Positions 1 to 11,228 of a stretch of DNA of 64,000 nucleotides are shown here, piece after piece. The notes under the pieces are model-generated. The model did no database searches and had not been told where the DNA came from. It was given only the letters and a program-made list of their open reading frames with translations. This DNA is from Lophium mytilinum (lineage: Eukaryota > Ascomycota > Dothideomycetes > Mytilinidiales > Mytilinidiaceae), in assembly GCA_010093605.1 (NCBI GenBank), contig MU004181.1, positions 2,324,215 through 2,388,214 of the forward strand, written 5' to 3'. The number at the start of each line of letters is the position of its first letter. Position 1 is the stretch's first letter. The position numbers and the translations under genes were made by a program.

Positions 1-705
1 CACCTCGCATTCGATTTCGTTCACGGGTTCACCAACTTCGCTCAAAGCTGTCAAACCGACCAGGAAGCCATCCGGGCTATGGCAGATGCCCTCGCCGGGT
101 CGAACCGTCCTCTAATCATCACCTCTGTGACAATGGTTCTCCCTCATGGCCGTACCGGGACTGAAGACGAATCTCACGATATCTCATCACCTACGACCGC
201 CGTCCGTGGGGAGTCGGAGGTATTGGCTAAGGGTCTTGCTTCTAAGGGTGTACGCACGGCAGTTGTGCGGCTTGCGCCAACCAACCACGGGGACGGGGAT
301 GACCACATGTTTATGTCCACCTTAATTTCCATTGCACGTGAGAAAGGCACCTCCGTCTATGTAGGCGACGGCCTCAACCGCTGGCCAGCAGCTCACTATC
401 TGGATACGGCCGTTGTCTATCGACTGGCTTTGGAAAAGGCGGACGCTGGGTCGACATTCCACGCCGTGGCGGAGGAGGGTATCGAGATGAAGAATATTGC
501 GCAAATGATTGGGGAAAAGCTTGGCCTCCCCGTCGAATCGAAGTCTCTTGAAGAGGCCCAGAAGCACTTCGGTCCCGTTTTTGGCTCCATTGTTGGTGCT
601 GATAATCCTGTTTCGAACAAAAAGACTCAGGAAGAACTAGGTTGGAATCCTCAGCAATGCACGCTTCTTGCCGACCTTCAAGACGGGAAATACTTCAAGT
701 CTTAA
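1..705 (+). CDS. NAD-dependent epimerase/SDR-family protein, 5' partial
   Basis: The frame is open from base 1, so the gene enters from the left and only its last ~234 codons are present; the first ATG at 79 is internal. The part seen has a central Rossmann-like strand ('RPLIITSV') after a stretch typical of atypical/extended SDR proteins (HLAFDFVHGFTNF at the edge), then 'VVRLAPTNHG', 'YVGDGLNRWPAAHYLDTA', and a C-terminal 'LGWNP' motif found in NAD-dependent epimerase/dehydratases. The N-terminal GxxGxxG nucleotide-binding loop lies outside the window. The substrate cannot be told. It ends in TAA at 703-705 with no sign of truncation at the 3' side. Confidence 0.8.
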   Translation, partial: HLAFDFVHGFTNFAQSCQTDQEAIRAMADALAGSNRPLIITSVTMVLPHGRTGTEDESHDISSPTTAVRGESEVLAKGLASKGVRTAVVRLAPTNHGDGDDHMFMSTLISIAREKGTSVYVGDGLNRWPAAHYLDTAVVYRLALEKADAGSTFHAVAEEGIEMKNIAQMIGEKLGLPVESKSLEEAQKHFGPVFGSIVGADNPVSNKKTQEELGWNPQQCTLLADLQDGKYFKS

Positions 706-1710
706 TCCATCTGCCACAAGAACGGGGTCTCGAAAGCAACAGTCAAGTAAAGACCAAAAAGATGAAAAGTCTTGAAGCTGTTGCCGATTCTTTAGACGAT
801 AGAAAATCAAACTTATTATGACTCGCTGAGTCTCTAGAACATTTCAACTGATATGCTTATTTGCGCCGCTACTGGAGCCTGTGAAAAACTCGCTTTCTGT
901 CAATACATTCATTCTACACGGCATCGCGGCTTCTTGATCGTGAGTATGACCAAGGAGGTCGAAATATTCTCGCTGCGTCCCGAGAATCTATAGATACATG
1001 GCTGAAAATGACGGTCACTGTCCATAAGCTCATAGACTCACAGGGGTTGACTTGTGGTGCTAATCAGTGAAAGACGGTTTGGCACAGCAGTTTCTCCGCC
1101 AAGCGGCAGGGAGGGAGGCTATATCGCCCTTCATGAAAGCTGAAGCACAGCCTAGATTCGCCAATACCATATTGAATGATCGGTGACGACGCTGCTATAA
1201 GAAGAAAGGTAGCTTCTAGCGTAGATAGTAGCTGAAGGGGAGCTTGATGGAATAGGACTAGTTCTGGTGCTCGGCTCGGAGAAATTCAGTCCGGGCTCAA
1301 CTCCACATCTGAAGTGTGATAGAGTGGTTCATCATTATCTGTACAAGCTTCAATCAACACGTCTTAGCCTATAGTATTGACCCCGAACTGGGATACTTCG
1401 CATAATGCCCTGAAGTATGGCAAGGTGTTGGTGTTCCAATGGGTTGAGGGGCGCCTGTAGAGCCTCTTTCAACTGCCGAAAGTACCACAGAATGCACCTA
1501 ATTTAACCGTCTTTAATGGCGCCGATTAGGCTCACTTTGGAGGCGACGACCGCACCAGAGGCGTCTAGAGGGGTGGGACATGGTAAGTGGCGGGTATATC
1601 CAAAATGGCTCAGCTCCTACCAGTAAGTTCTTGAGTTCTCGAGACGCTTCAAGAGACTGACGTCTTCATAGCAGTACCAACGAATGTTGCACCTCTCGCA
1701 TTGCACGATG
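706..1710. other. Intergenic spacer without recognisable gene
   Basis: About 1 kb between the SDR gene and the MetE-like pseudogene. I see no coding frame with family resemblance, no tRNA and no clear repeat. Part must be the promoter/5' leader of the downstream pseudogene. Confidence 0.5.
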
Positions 1711-3073
1711 TCGTCCCATATACACCGTAACCCACCCTTCAGAGCGGAGCACCTTGGTTCCTTGAAGCGCCCACAATACTTGCTCGAGAATCGCTTCGCG
1801 GTAGACAAGAATGAGGCGATTTCAGAGCATCTCACCCCTCTTGAGGACCAGGCGATCAAAGAGATCGTGGAGACTCAAGTGAAATTGGGGTTCAGGGCTA
1901 TCTCAGATGGAGAGTACCGGGTAGGTATATTTATGGAGATATTGTTCTTGTGGCAGCGCTTACAAGCCGTCTTGAGCAGGAGACATATGTTCTGGGGAAC
2001 TCTCTTCCCTGGGTTAGATGGCTTTGAAGAAATCAAAAATCCGGGTATTGAGATGTTTCGTCTTTATGTGCCTGACATTGCTGCCTTCACAGAATCGGGA
2101 CATAAACCTGGAGAGACTGTAATTTGCACTGGAAAAATCAAGCATACAGGGGAGAGCACATACCTTGAACAGGTGGAATACCTAAAGACGCTGCTCCCAA
2201 AGGAAAGATGGGGGGAGATTAAACTCACCCTAGCCGCCCCGAACTGGTATCATCTTCGATACGCGGAGGGCAAAGCGTATCCAAAAGACGTGTACAGGAA
2301 GGATGCGGAATACTTCAACGATATCGCAGCAGCGTACCAGGCGGAGTTAGACATCCTCCACAAAGCAGGCCTTAGAAACGTGCAGATAGATGACCCAATC
2401 TTGCGTGCAAGCTCAGATCCTGATGGCATCCATGATACATGCTGATACCGGTAGACTTCTGCTCAGAAAAGGTGATCGAAGGATAGAAGCACGACCAGGC
2501 CAACTCAACAACGATCGAAGAGCTATTCGATGCTTACATCAATTTCTACAACGACTGCATCCCAAAGGCGCCCGCTGAGATGCATATCGGCATTCATCTT
2601 TGCAGAGGTTTGTGTAGACCGAATGAAAGCTTCCAGCATATCGACCTCTTCCAGGGAACTTTGTGATCTCTCGCCATTTCTCTGAGGGTGGCTACGATCG
2701 CATCGCGACGAAGTTGTTTCGAGATCTCAATGTGTCAACCTACTATCTGGAATATGACACTCCCCGCGCCGGAGGATTTGAGCCGCTTCGGAGCCTGCCA
2801 AAGAACAAGAACGTCATCTTGGGCGTCATCACCTCGAAATTCCCGGAAATGGAAGACATCGAAGAGATGAAGAAGCGGATCTACCAAGCTGCAGAGATGG
2901 TCGCGAAAGGTAGTGGGCAGACGAAGGAGGACGCGCTGAAGAGGCTCGGCGTCAGTCCGCAGTGTGGCTTTGCGAGTCACGCAGAAGGTAATCTGATTGA
3001 TATAGAGGGTATGAAGAAGAAGTTGGCCCTTTTAAGGCAGATTGCGGACGAGATTTGGCCCGGCGAGCCTTGA
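1711..3073 (+). pseudogene. UROD/MetE-like (cobalamin-independent methionine synthase-like) protein, broken
   Basis: The family is recognisable along its whole length: 'PPFRAEHLGSL' near the start, 'SDGEYR', 'HMFWGT', 'LTLAAPNWYHLRY', 'NVQIDDP', 'HLCRG', 'SRHFSEGGYDRIA', 'YYLEYDTPRAGGFEPL' and the C-terminal 'SPQCGFASH'. These fungal proteins of ~380 aa resemble the C-terminal catalytic half of MetE and include its His/Cys zinc-ligand motifs; their reaction is unproven. Exons read as 1711-1920, ~1981-2404, 2455-2607 and 2655-3073. Two lesions are visible. At the first intron (1921-1979) one surplus G at the donor puts the spliced frame out by one (CG|GT would restore GEYRR-HMFWG). In exon 3, codon 2484-2486 is TAG where the family has Trp (IEG-W-K). 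The introns at 2405-2454 and 2608-2654 are normal. Retaining intron 1 keeps the frame open but does not bypass the TAG. Confidence 0.8.
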
Positions 3074-3914
3074 ATGTGAGCTTTGGTGGTTTTCTTTGTG
3101 GTGTTACGGAGATTCTGCAACCTAGTGTTGCGCCCCTATTCCGATATAAGGAAGGTTCAAGCTACGGTGAGGCAAGTGAAGCCCAATTCACTGCAAACCA
3201 GTTTCCTAAACCTGCATCTCCTCTTCATTCTCTTTGTATGAGTCCATGTGCCTCTTCCGAAACCGAAACCAATGGTGTCGGCTCGTTGTCATTGCTGCCA
3301 TGGCATGTACTATCCTGCGCTACCTCGAGTTCCATACAATGATCTAGTTACCTCTAGAGATATAGAGGTTGCAAGAGACACGGTTTCTCCTTGCACTATA
3401 GGGACTAGTCAATCTTGCGTACTACTCCAGGCAGGCCCGACGGTCCCTGACCACCCACCTGGGCATCTCCCTATGCAACCAGTTCCTGGGAGCAGCGGTT
3501 ACCATCGACTTCTTTTTTCAAAGTCAATTATCACCCGGCCCTCCTCTTCTGCTCGTGCTGCCTGCGCTTTGGGCAGGTCACGAGGTAGTTTACTCCGTTT
3601 GCTGCGTCGTTCCTCCGGTCTTGGCGCCGTCACCTCCGGCCTCACCCAGGTGGAGAGCGAGCAACCACGGTTCAATAGGCTCGCTTGCTATTGTTCCCAG
3701 CCCCCCAAATTCCAGAGTTTTCTATTTCTCGCGACTCACCTCTGCCTTCTCTCCTTCCCTCTTACATACATCTTTCGACTTGCTTTGCTGCCCATCTATC
3801 GACTCACTCTGCTGCGCAGAACATCCAAGTGCTATCTGTACCTGTCGCACGCCGCAGACATTTCCTCCTTCACTTCACTCACCGAAATCCACTCCGCTCT
3901 ACGACATCATCAAC
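3074..3914. promoter_or_regulatory. 5' region of the 585-aa gene
   Basis: About 840 bp. The last 250 bp are strongly pyrimidine-rich (CTCC/TTCCTC runs), as is common in fungal promoters and 5' leaders. Long open frames here are products of this composition and show no protein-family resemblance. Confidence 0.4.
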
Positions 3915-5757
3915 ATGCCTCTCCTCGCCTCCCGCTATGCGACCGCCACCCGCACGCAGACCTTCCGAGCTCCAGCTGGTACTGCGGCCAAAGTCACTCC
4001 CACCTACGCTCCTGGCGCTGCCCCTAATGGCTCGAAGTATACTCCTGCGAACGGAGCGCCCGTGACCAAAGAGTCTTTGCGCGCGATCAAGCATACCTGG
4101 ATGAATGAGGATGTCGTAGGGCGCCCGCTTCGGACCTGGGTCACGTCGCGATTGAAGGATCCTGGTCTCCCCGTCACTATCATGGGCGGTCTCGAAGAGG
4201 TGGTGACATACAACTGGTCTTTCGATGATTGGAAGTCCTCCCATGCCCCTGGTAAGTCTTAGATCGTAATCTCACCCGGCGACGACGATCGCGAGCGATG
4301 TGTGCCCCTCTTTGCATCTTACTTACGATTTGGCAGGCCCGCCCCCGAAGTTCACACCCCCAGCAGAGCTGCCTAAGGAAATCCCTCGCAATTCTGGCAC
4401 CCACTACGTGAACCAGGACGCCCATCTAGAGGAGCGTCATCCGTTCAAGCCGATGTTCAGCGCTCTCGAGAAGAGCAAACCGGACTATGACATGAAGGAT
4501 GTGGATATCGTGGTCGACAGCGGCACCCTCCTCACCTTGCTGGGGTTTCTTGATGGGCTCACCGAAGACGACATTCGCATCGAACTCCACCTCGTTGAGA
4601 ACACCCTCATCCTCACGAGCCGAGAACAGTATACCTCGATCGAGATCGACCCAAAGCGCGGAAGTCTGCGACCATATGAGCATAGCTTTCCGAAGCACTG
4701 CTCTGGGTTTCCCGAGACGGAGAAGGGTGCCCACACCCACCATCGCGCCGTGCGCTATAAACTCGGGGGAATGAACTGGATCGTCAAGTCTCAGCCACAT
4801 GTATACTGCGAGGGCGGGGACTACGTCACGGAAGGAACGTTGTCGGATGCCGATCAGAAGCACAGCGCCGAGGCGTTGAAGGCCGAGAAGGAAGCCCGAC
4901 TTCGCCGCTTGCAGGGTCTGGACGACACTGGCGTAGCGACTGTTAAGGTAGATACCACCACCTACGACGAAAAGTTTCCCCCCGAGCTTGCTGATGCTAA
5001 GATGGCTGCTCAGGACATCCAAAAGGCAACCCAAGACGACGTCAGCCCCGCGACCGTCGCACTCCCAGAGTCTGATACGGCTTCAATCAAGTCCGTCGAT
5101 TCCAACGAGTCCACAAAGACCGGTACCCATTCGCGCAACGTCTCTGACGGGTCTGCAATCACGACCGCTTCTATGCCCTCCAACAAACGGATCACAACGC
5201 CCTGCTACGCCGAAATGACAGCTCGGTTCGAAGGGAACAAATTCAAGGAAGAGCCGATCGATACGCCCTATCACTTTCCGCGCATGTACTTCGGGCGCAT
5301 CCCTACCATCATCGTCGGCACCTACCGCGACGGCTCGTTCAGCTCCATTCAAGCCTTCGATTCCAAGCGCATGCTGCACGAGTGGGAGCGTGAACGACAG
5401 GAGGACCTTCGCAAGCTGGTCCATTTGCTCCGCCAGTGGAAAGATACCACCAAGCAGGCTGGTGGCAAAGCCGTGGCGCTTTGCGATGCGCAGTTCTGGC
5501 CTCTTAAGTTCGACGTATACAAGATGCAATCTACCCGCGGTGTTTTGGAAGAGGAGATGGTAACGAGGTTCTGGAAGACGGCTCCGGCTGCGAAGACTGT
5601 TGTTTCCGGGAAGACTATGGCTAAGGTCACTGTTACTGAAGAGACCAAGACCGAGACTTCTGCAGTTGAGAAGGTCAAGGCTAATGCTGAGGAGAGCAAA
5701 GTTGAGGAGAGCAAGGCTGAGGAGATCAAGGCTAAGGATGTTATCATAAAGGAGTGA
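3915..5757 (+). CDS. Fungal family protein of unknown function (often labelled 'GGPP synthetase-like')
   Basis: Two exons, 3915-4251 and 4337-5757, with a clean GTAAGT...GGCAG intron, give 585 aa. The start at 3915 (CAACATGCC) fits a fungal context. The core has 'DVDIVVDSGTLLTLLGFL', 'IRIELHLVENTLIL', 'HHRAVRYKLGGMNWIVK' and, later, 'YFGRIPTIIVGTYRDGSF' followed by 'WERERQEDLRKLVHLLR'. I know this pattern from a large Pezizomycotina family often annotated as geranylgeranyl pyrophosphate synthetase, but I see none of the DDxxD aspartate-rich motifs of prenyl synthases, so that label is doubtful. Residues ~290-370 are Ser/Thr-rich and probably disordered, and the C-terminus is a Lys/Glu-rich run of near repeats (VEESKAEE). 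No catalytic residues can be named. Confidence 0.85.
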
Positions 5758-5888
5758 GCTTCGGCTGGTCTTGGGCCTCCTTTCTACTGGACAAAATTGC
5801 ATGGCATTGTTGGTGTATCTCAGCGTGATTTTTTTCTCTTGTTTCCAAGCTACACAAATGGATAACTCAATGAGAACGTATCGAACTA

Positions 5889-6139
5889 CAGTGCCTTGCC
5901 ATAGATACCCGTACACCTGCTTACCATTGTTTGAGAGCCCCCGACGTACTATCAGAAACCGGAGACAGCGGATATACTTTCGATCTGTGTACACCATGCT
6001 GACACTGTCTGGAGGACCCGCGCAAGTTTACTAGTAGTCCAAAATGCCGCAATTTCTCTCTTATTCGGAACGCTGAAAATACACTGGGGCTCTTCAAGCA
6101 GTGGTAAACGAGTGTACGCATTTCTATGACGACTCATTG
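5889..6139 (-). mobile_element. MITE copy A (Tc1/mariner-like, TA-flanked)
   Basis: A 251-bp non-coding element bounded by TA dinucleotides (5887-5888 and 6140-6141). Its two ends form an imperfect terminal inverted repeat of about 55 bp: one end starts CAGTGCCTTGCCATAGATAC and the other, read inward, CAATGAGTCGTCATAGAAAT; both continue into GTACAC...TTACCA.TG.TTGA.GAGCCCC. The same element occurs at 24505-24753 and 29147-29396, in opposite orientation to this copy. TA target duplication and CAGT ends are typical of Tc1/mariner-derived MITEs. It lies just beyond the stop codon of the ankyrin gene. Confidence 0.8.
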
Positions 6140-6174
6140 TACAGTTGATTGACTGAGAAATGAAGTGAAAGTAA

Positions 6175-9100
6175 CTACCCGTTGATGATCTTGTGCTCTC
6201 GAAATGTGGTGATGAGCCTGGCGACGGCTCTGTGTCCCTCCTTCTTTGCTAACCCCGTCGCAATCTCGTATTGCGTGTCACCAGGCAAGCTATCCTCATC
6301 GTTATCACCATGGCATCTCCAGCCTGGATTCTTGCGTGGTTCCACGAAGGTATCCCAACATGACTCCTGAGCCGAACCATCCTGCTCTGGATTCTGATTT
6401 TCCCCCTGGCGTTCATGTTTCTTGTTCGGATATCGCAGAAGCTCTAAATCAGCACCAGCATTCAGCAACAGTTGAACCACATCGAGTCTACCATGTTCCG
6501 CAGCCAGTTCCAAAGCAGTCCTCGTTTCACGAAAGCGGTACGTCTTCTTATAGAAGCCATACGTCCATGTGCTTCTCCAGGCAAAACCAGAAGATACAAT
6601 ATCGATGTCAGTTGTTACTCCTGGTTGGATCAGCATTCCGGCGATTCTGACATGCCCTCCACTGGCTGCTAGGTGCAGTGCCGTAAGTCCTCGAACACCT
6701 AAATGCCCGTGGACGTCGGCTCCAGCATTGAGAATGGTCTGAACCATCTCAGGATTACCAGTCTTCACAGCCTTCTGCAATGCAGTGAGATCTGCATTCT
6801 GTTCCTTATAATGATAGCGGCAGGGTCTGGCATTTACGTTGGCTTGGTAGCGTAGAAGGAGTCTGACTGCTTCTAAGTCTCCTCGAGAAATCGATCGTAC
6901 CAAAGCTGTGATGCCGTACCCATTATCGAAGGGGATGTTTGGACTAGCGCCGCTGTCTAAGAGCATCTGGATTGCATTTGTGTGTTTGGAAGCGGCCATT
7001 TCTAGTGGCGTCGCAAAGCACTGGTACTCTTCGCTTCTTCCATCATAGTCGCAAATATGTCGGCGATTGAGAGCACCGCCAGCCTTCAAAAAAAAGTCAA
7101 TCAGCTCGGTATTACAAGAGCCAATAGCCGCCAGGAGCGGTTGACCGTAAGAGTCGAACATTTCGTCGACATCCCTGCTCGTTGAAATTGCTTGGAGAAG
7201 AATTCCCAAAGTATGCGTGTCTCGGTTGAAAACTGCAGTAGACAGAGCTCCAGGATCGATCGGCGTGGCGCCGAGCTCGAGAAGTCGGGTGATTGATGAG
7301 GTATCCATCATAAGGACTGCTTCTCTCAATGGACTACTACCTCCGGAGGATTTGTTTACGTTCGCGTTATTATTGAGGAGTAACTGAACGATATTATGAC
7401 GCCCGTTTCTGATCGCGCAGATAAGGAGTGTGCTCTCACGGTTTCCACCGGCGAGATCTACATCCGTGCCCCTTTGTAGAAAGCTTTCGACCATCTCGAG
7501 GGGAACATGAATGTCTTCGTCTTGCATTGCCTCGAGGAGGCAGTGTCCGGGCGGATCTGTGATTCTTCCTAGGATGAAACGAAATATTTCCAGCTCATCG
7601 CATTCGATTGACGTTTGGAGAGCAATTTCTTCACACTCCTCGAGTACACCAGCGTCCAAAACCCTGTCTAGTATCAATTGAACAAGCCAGAGTTTACCCG
7701 TTCTCACAGCGTCTTGCAAAAGGCTGGGATCGTCATATGCTACTCCCGAGCCGAGAAGTACTCGAATGAAGACATCATTGTCGGTGTTGATTGCCGCTTG
7801 CAGTGGTGTTCTAAAGCTATAGCCCCTTTGAACAGTAGGTTTGGTGTTGGCACCGAGACCAAGAAGGTAGACTACCATGTCCAACTCCTCGTTCTTAATG
7901 TACTTAATGAGGGCAGTCTCTTCCCGCCAATCAACAGAGTCAATATCAGCACCAGCCTTGAGAAGCTCTTCAACAAGACTTTTATTTCCTGTCTCGGCTG
8001 CCGTGGGAAGAACCCCGCGGAGAACACCGTCAAAGCCTTCAAAGTTGAGGCGTGCTCCCGCGCCCCTGAGGAGTCCGATTAGAACTGCATGATCCTTCTG
8101 AATGGCCAATTCGAGTGCACACTCTGTGGAGGCGAACTCCGTTTCGTAGTAAGAGTTGACGTCTGAGCCTGCGCGAAGAAGAATCTGGACAACTTCTAAG
8201 TTACCACATTCCACCGCAGCTTCTAAAGGAGACATCTTGTCGTAAACTCTCAAGTTGACATCGACGTTTTCTGCAACTAGCAGTTTCACCAAGCCGACCT
8301 GCCCAGTACGTATTCCCGCTCGTAGAGCATATGATAAGACCTCGGATCGCCGTTCCATATTGCTTGAAACATACATGATGAGTAATCTGATGAGCTCATC
8401 AATGTTGCGCATCGAAACCAACTTCTCGACGTGATTAAATTTGATGAGATGTTCAATATCGAAGTCCATTCCAGCAATTAAGCATCGGATCAGTTTTACG
8501 TTCGCAGTTTTCAAAGCGGGCTCCCAAATTGCTTCAGCCAAGGCGCACATAGTAGGTTCTTTAGATCTAAGCAGCCTTTCGAAGTGCTTGAGGTTGTCTG
8601 GGACACAGCACCACCGCAAAGCTAGTTCCTCGTAGGGGTTTCTCGCACCATAAGCGAAAGGTAGAAACTTGTTGGATAGAACGTAGACAGCTAGTTTGAG
8701 GAGATGGAAAGAGCTCGGCCTCGATTCAGTGAGGCATGATTCTCTCGACATGTAATCAGGGCCGACGTCATACTCTTCTGGCGGTTTGACAGCTGCACCG
8801 CTGTCTCGGACTTCACTTCGTTTGTGATGGTGGATGAGTTGCGAGAGTGTGTCTTCCTGGAACACCCCGGTGCAGTTGTTGTTCGAATTTGTGGTGAATG
8901 CGGAAGAAGGAGCGAATTCGGAAATAGCAGTTAAGTTCAGCCACGTCTGAAACCTAACACAAGGTAAGACGAAGATGTTATCCGCGATGAGTGTGTCGAC
9001 GATTTCGGAATGTGGTGTACGAATCGCGACCCCAAGCGGTGTTTTGGGAGAAGGAGCTGTAAACAAGTAAGCCGAGAACATGCTAATGTGACAAATTCTC

Positions 9101-9602
9101 GCCATATATCTGTGTACGCGCATTCGCCACTTCCCGATCTACTACTATGCCTCCTCTTGAACAACGGATTGTAGTATACAAGTTGTTGACCCAACACAGT
9201 AGGTATGTACGGATAACATACCTGATATGAATAGGTCGGTAGCAGAGACATAGGCACAGGGTCGAGTGATTGCTTTCTTGACCTTTTGCGGAGACACAAG
9301 TTCACCATCCATGTACACTTCACTCTCCTTGCCTTCTCTTTTCCGCTTTCGTAGCTTGTGGCCGATCGCTTTCCATTGATCCGACTTCTTGTATTTCTTG
9401 AGCTGCCATAATTTGAACTGGGACTCGTATTGACTCTTCCTAGGATACCGTGAGCACTTTGACCTCAGTACCGCCAAAATCTGGTACCTTACGTTGCATT
9501 AAACTTTTTCTCTTTACTCATGAATTCCATCACCTCCTTCAGAGTATGTGATACGTAAAAGTCCTTTATGGTCTCCTTGTGGAGCTCCCAAGGAAGCGAC
9601 AT
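6175..9602 (-). CDS. Clr5-domain ankyrin-repeat protein
   Basis: Three exons, 9602-9493, 9439-9222 and 9056-6175, give about 1069 aa. Exons 1-2 build an N-terminal Clr5 domain (starts MSLPWELHKETIKDFY; then 'ATKSQYESQFKLWQLKKY' and 'WKAIGHKLRKRKREGK' across the first junction). The second junction joins 'DLFIS' to 'APSPKTPLGVAIRTP'. From about residue 300 to the end there are many ankyrin repeats, for example 'PLEAAVECGNLEVVQILLRA', 'TALHLAASGGHVRIAGML' and 'ALELAAEHGRLDVVQLLL'. Clr5 is a DNA-binding-like domain named after fission yeast Clr5; ankyrin repeats bind proteins. A nuclear or regulatory role is inferred. The largest continuous ORF misses the Clr5 exons. Intron 2 (9221-9057) is 165 nt, long for this window. 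Confidence 0.85.
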
Positions 9603-10408
9603 GGCGAAAGGCTGCGGGTCTGCAAAGAAGTCTTTAGGACGATAGAATAGAAAGCCAGGTAAGAAGACGCTCTTCTAAGCGAACGTCTTGCATCTCAGAG
9701 GGGCCGGTGCCCTTCTTTTGAAGTGCGGCACCACTGCAGCAAGGCTGAGGTAAATCCTTCCACGGGCGTAATGCACGAGGATTTGGGCTCCGACCAATGA
9801 AACCTGACCCTGGCATACTCTATGCATGCAGGGGCAGAACCGTGCACAGCAGATACGGTGAAGAGCCCCGGAAGTGGAACGAGGCGACCCTCGCCGTGGA
9901 GGACAGGACACAGGAAAGCCCGAAAGCCTCAAAGCCTCTCATTGGGCGGAGCCCAAATCTTTGCGAGCACGTCCAATGTTTCAGTCGCCGCAAAACTTGG
10001 CAATCTTACGTAGCTTGACGGTTTCCACCCGCTCGGGCCGCTGTCGCTTCAGCCGTGTGTATGATATTGGGTGTTGCCAAAATCTTGCATAGCGCCAATT
10101 CGTACCGCCTCAATCGTGCAAACCCTGGGCTGTTCCCATTGGGCCACCCCAGAATCTCGTTACATTCTGAAGGTCTGAGCGGAGAGCCTTAAGCAAGCTA
10201 TAGTGCTAGCGAAGGCACATCTGCTTCGCCTTCGCAAGCTGAAGATGATTGGCCCATGCCAGAATCCTCATCGGGGGATATGTCTGGAGTTTCTTGAAAA
10301 GGGTTCGAATGACAAAACCTTCTCCTCATCCATTCTCAAGAGTCAACCTTCTTTCGTTCCGATCAACCTGAGCCCACGACCAGCGACTACTCAACAGTCT
10401 CGCAGCCC
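9603..10408. other. Spacer with inverted repeat and recurring ATTGGG motif
   Basis: No gene recognised. A 21-nt arm at 9780-9800 is the reverse complement of 9939-9959 with one mismatch (core TTTGGGCTCCG). A related motif, ATTGGG followed by CC and AATCT, recurs at 9941, 10066, 10138 and 10248. A short hairpin (GCGAAGG/CCTTCGC) lies near 10210-10236. The function is unknown. Confidence 0.5.
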
Positions 10409-10776
10409 ATGGCGTTGTCCATAGAAGCTTTGATAGGTCTCTTGACCCTGCTCGTCACTTGCCCTCCGTCTATTCTGGTTGCTTGCCGGTTCTTCCAACG
10501 TCGACGACAAAATAGCGAAACGACGGGTTAGTCTATTTCATTCCTCTGAAAGAAATAACAGCTAACACAGTTTCCACCAGCATCAGCCGGTATTCAGCAG
10601 CAGCAGCTGTACACATGCCAGACATTTGCCTACACGCGTCGTCAAACAATCACGATGGACAACATCGAGACGTATATCGAGGCGGGAACGTTGGGCCAAT
10701 CGACCGGTTTGATGATCGATTAAGTCCGCCTGCGTATGGACGGAAGAATATACCAGAAGAAGTGCTTTCATGCTAG
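10409..10776 (+). CDS. Small single-membrane-span protein, unknown
   Basis: Two exons, 10409-10526 and 10571-10776, with a short 44-nt GTTAGT...CACAG intron, would give 107 aa. The N-terminus is one hydrophobic helix (LIGLLTLLVTCPPSILVA) followed at once by a basic stretch (RFFQRRRQ), the layout of an N-out/C-in membrane anchor. The C-terminal ~65 residues are polar and contain 'PPAYG', a PxY-type short motif. Small proteins of this design are common in fungi and rarely annotated. The intron is at the short limit for the group and the protein matches no family I can name, so the model is tentative. Confidence 0.45.
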
Positions 10777-11228
10777 GCAGTGGGTAACCCAGTCGGTTGT
10801 CGACATAGTATATCAATTTGGTTTGCCGGAGGTGGTAGACTTGTGGTGAACCTCATGTATTGTAGAGCAGCGTTAGCGGGTATTTGAGGATGCAGAGTCA
10901 ACATACACGCACCTCTGCAAGATGAATAGCACCCTGTCACGATCGATCTTGTAGCTCCCTATGTCCTGAAAGTGGTACTTCTCTTACGCATCTGGAAGCT
11001 CGAGTTAACGAGACGAGCGTGGCTTTGATGTCGATGAATCCCAGGCATAGAACGCTCGTCACACGACCATTATAGTAGACACCATGGAACTGGAAAGGAT
11101 GAAGATTAATATCAACAACCGGCGACACCGTGTTGCACCCAAAACACCATACCTAGTCCGGCCACCTAGACACGCAATCATTATAGCTAAGAAGACTCTT
11201 CGTTATTCAACGTGCCCGCCCACGTACC
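10777..11228. other. Intergenic region between small membrane gene and homeobox gene
   Basis: About 450 bp between two convergent genes. No coding frame with family resemblance and no repeat were seen. Confidence 0.4.

Noticed and set aside
3915-5757. True geranylgeranyl diphosphate synthase
   Set aside because: The database-style label comes to mind for this family, but neither aspartate-rich DDxxD motif is present, so no prenyl-synthase function is claimed.
4426-5997. Long minus-strand ORFs across the 585-aa gene
   Set aside because: Shadows of a well-supported two-exon plus-strand gene.
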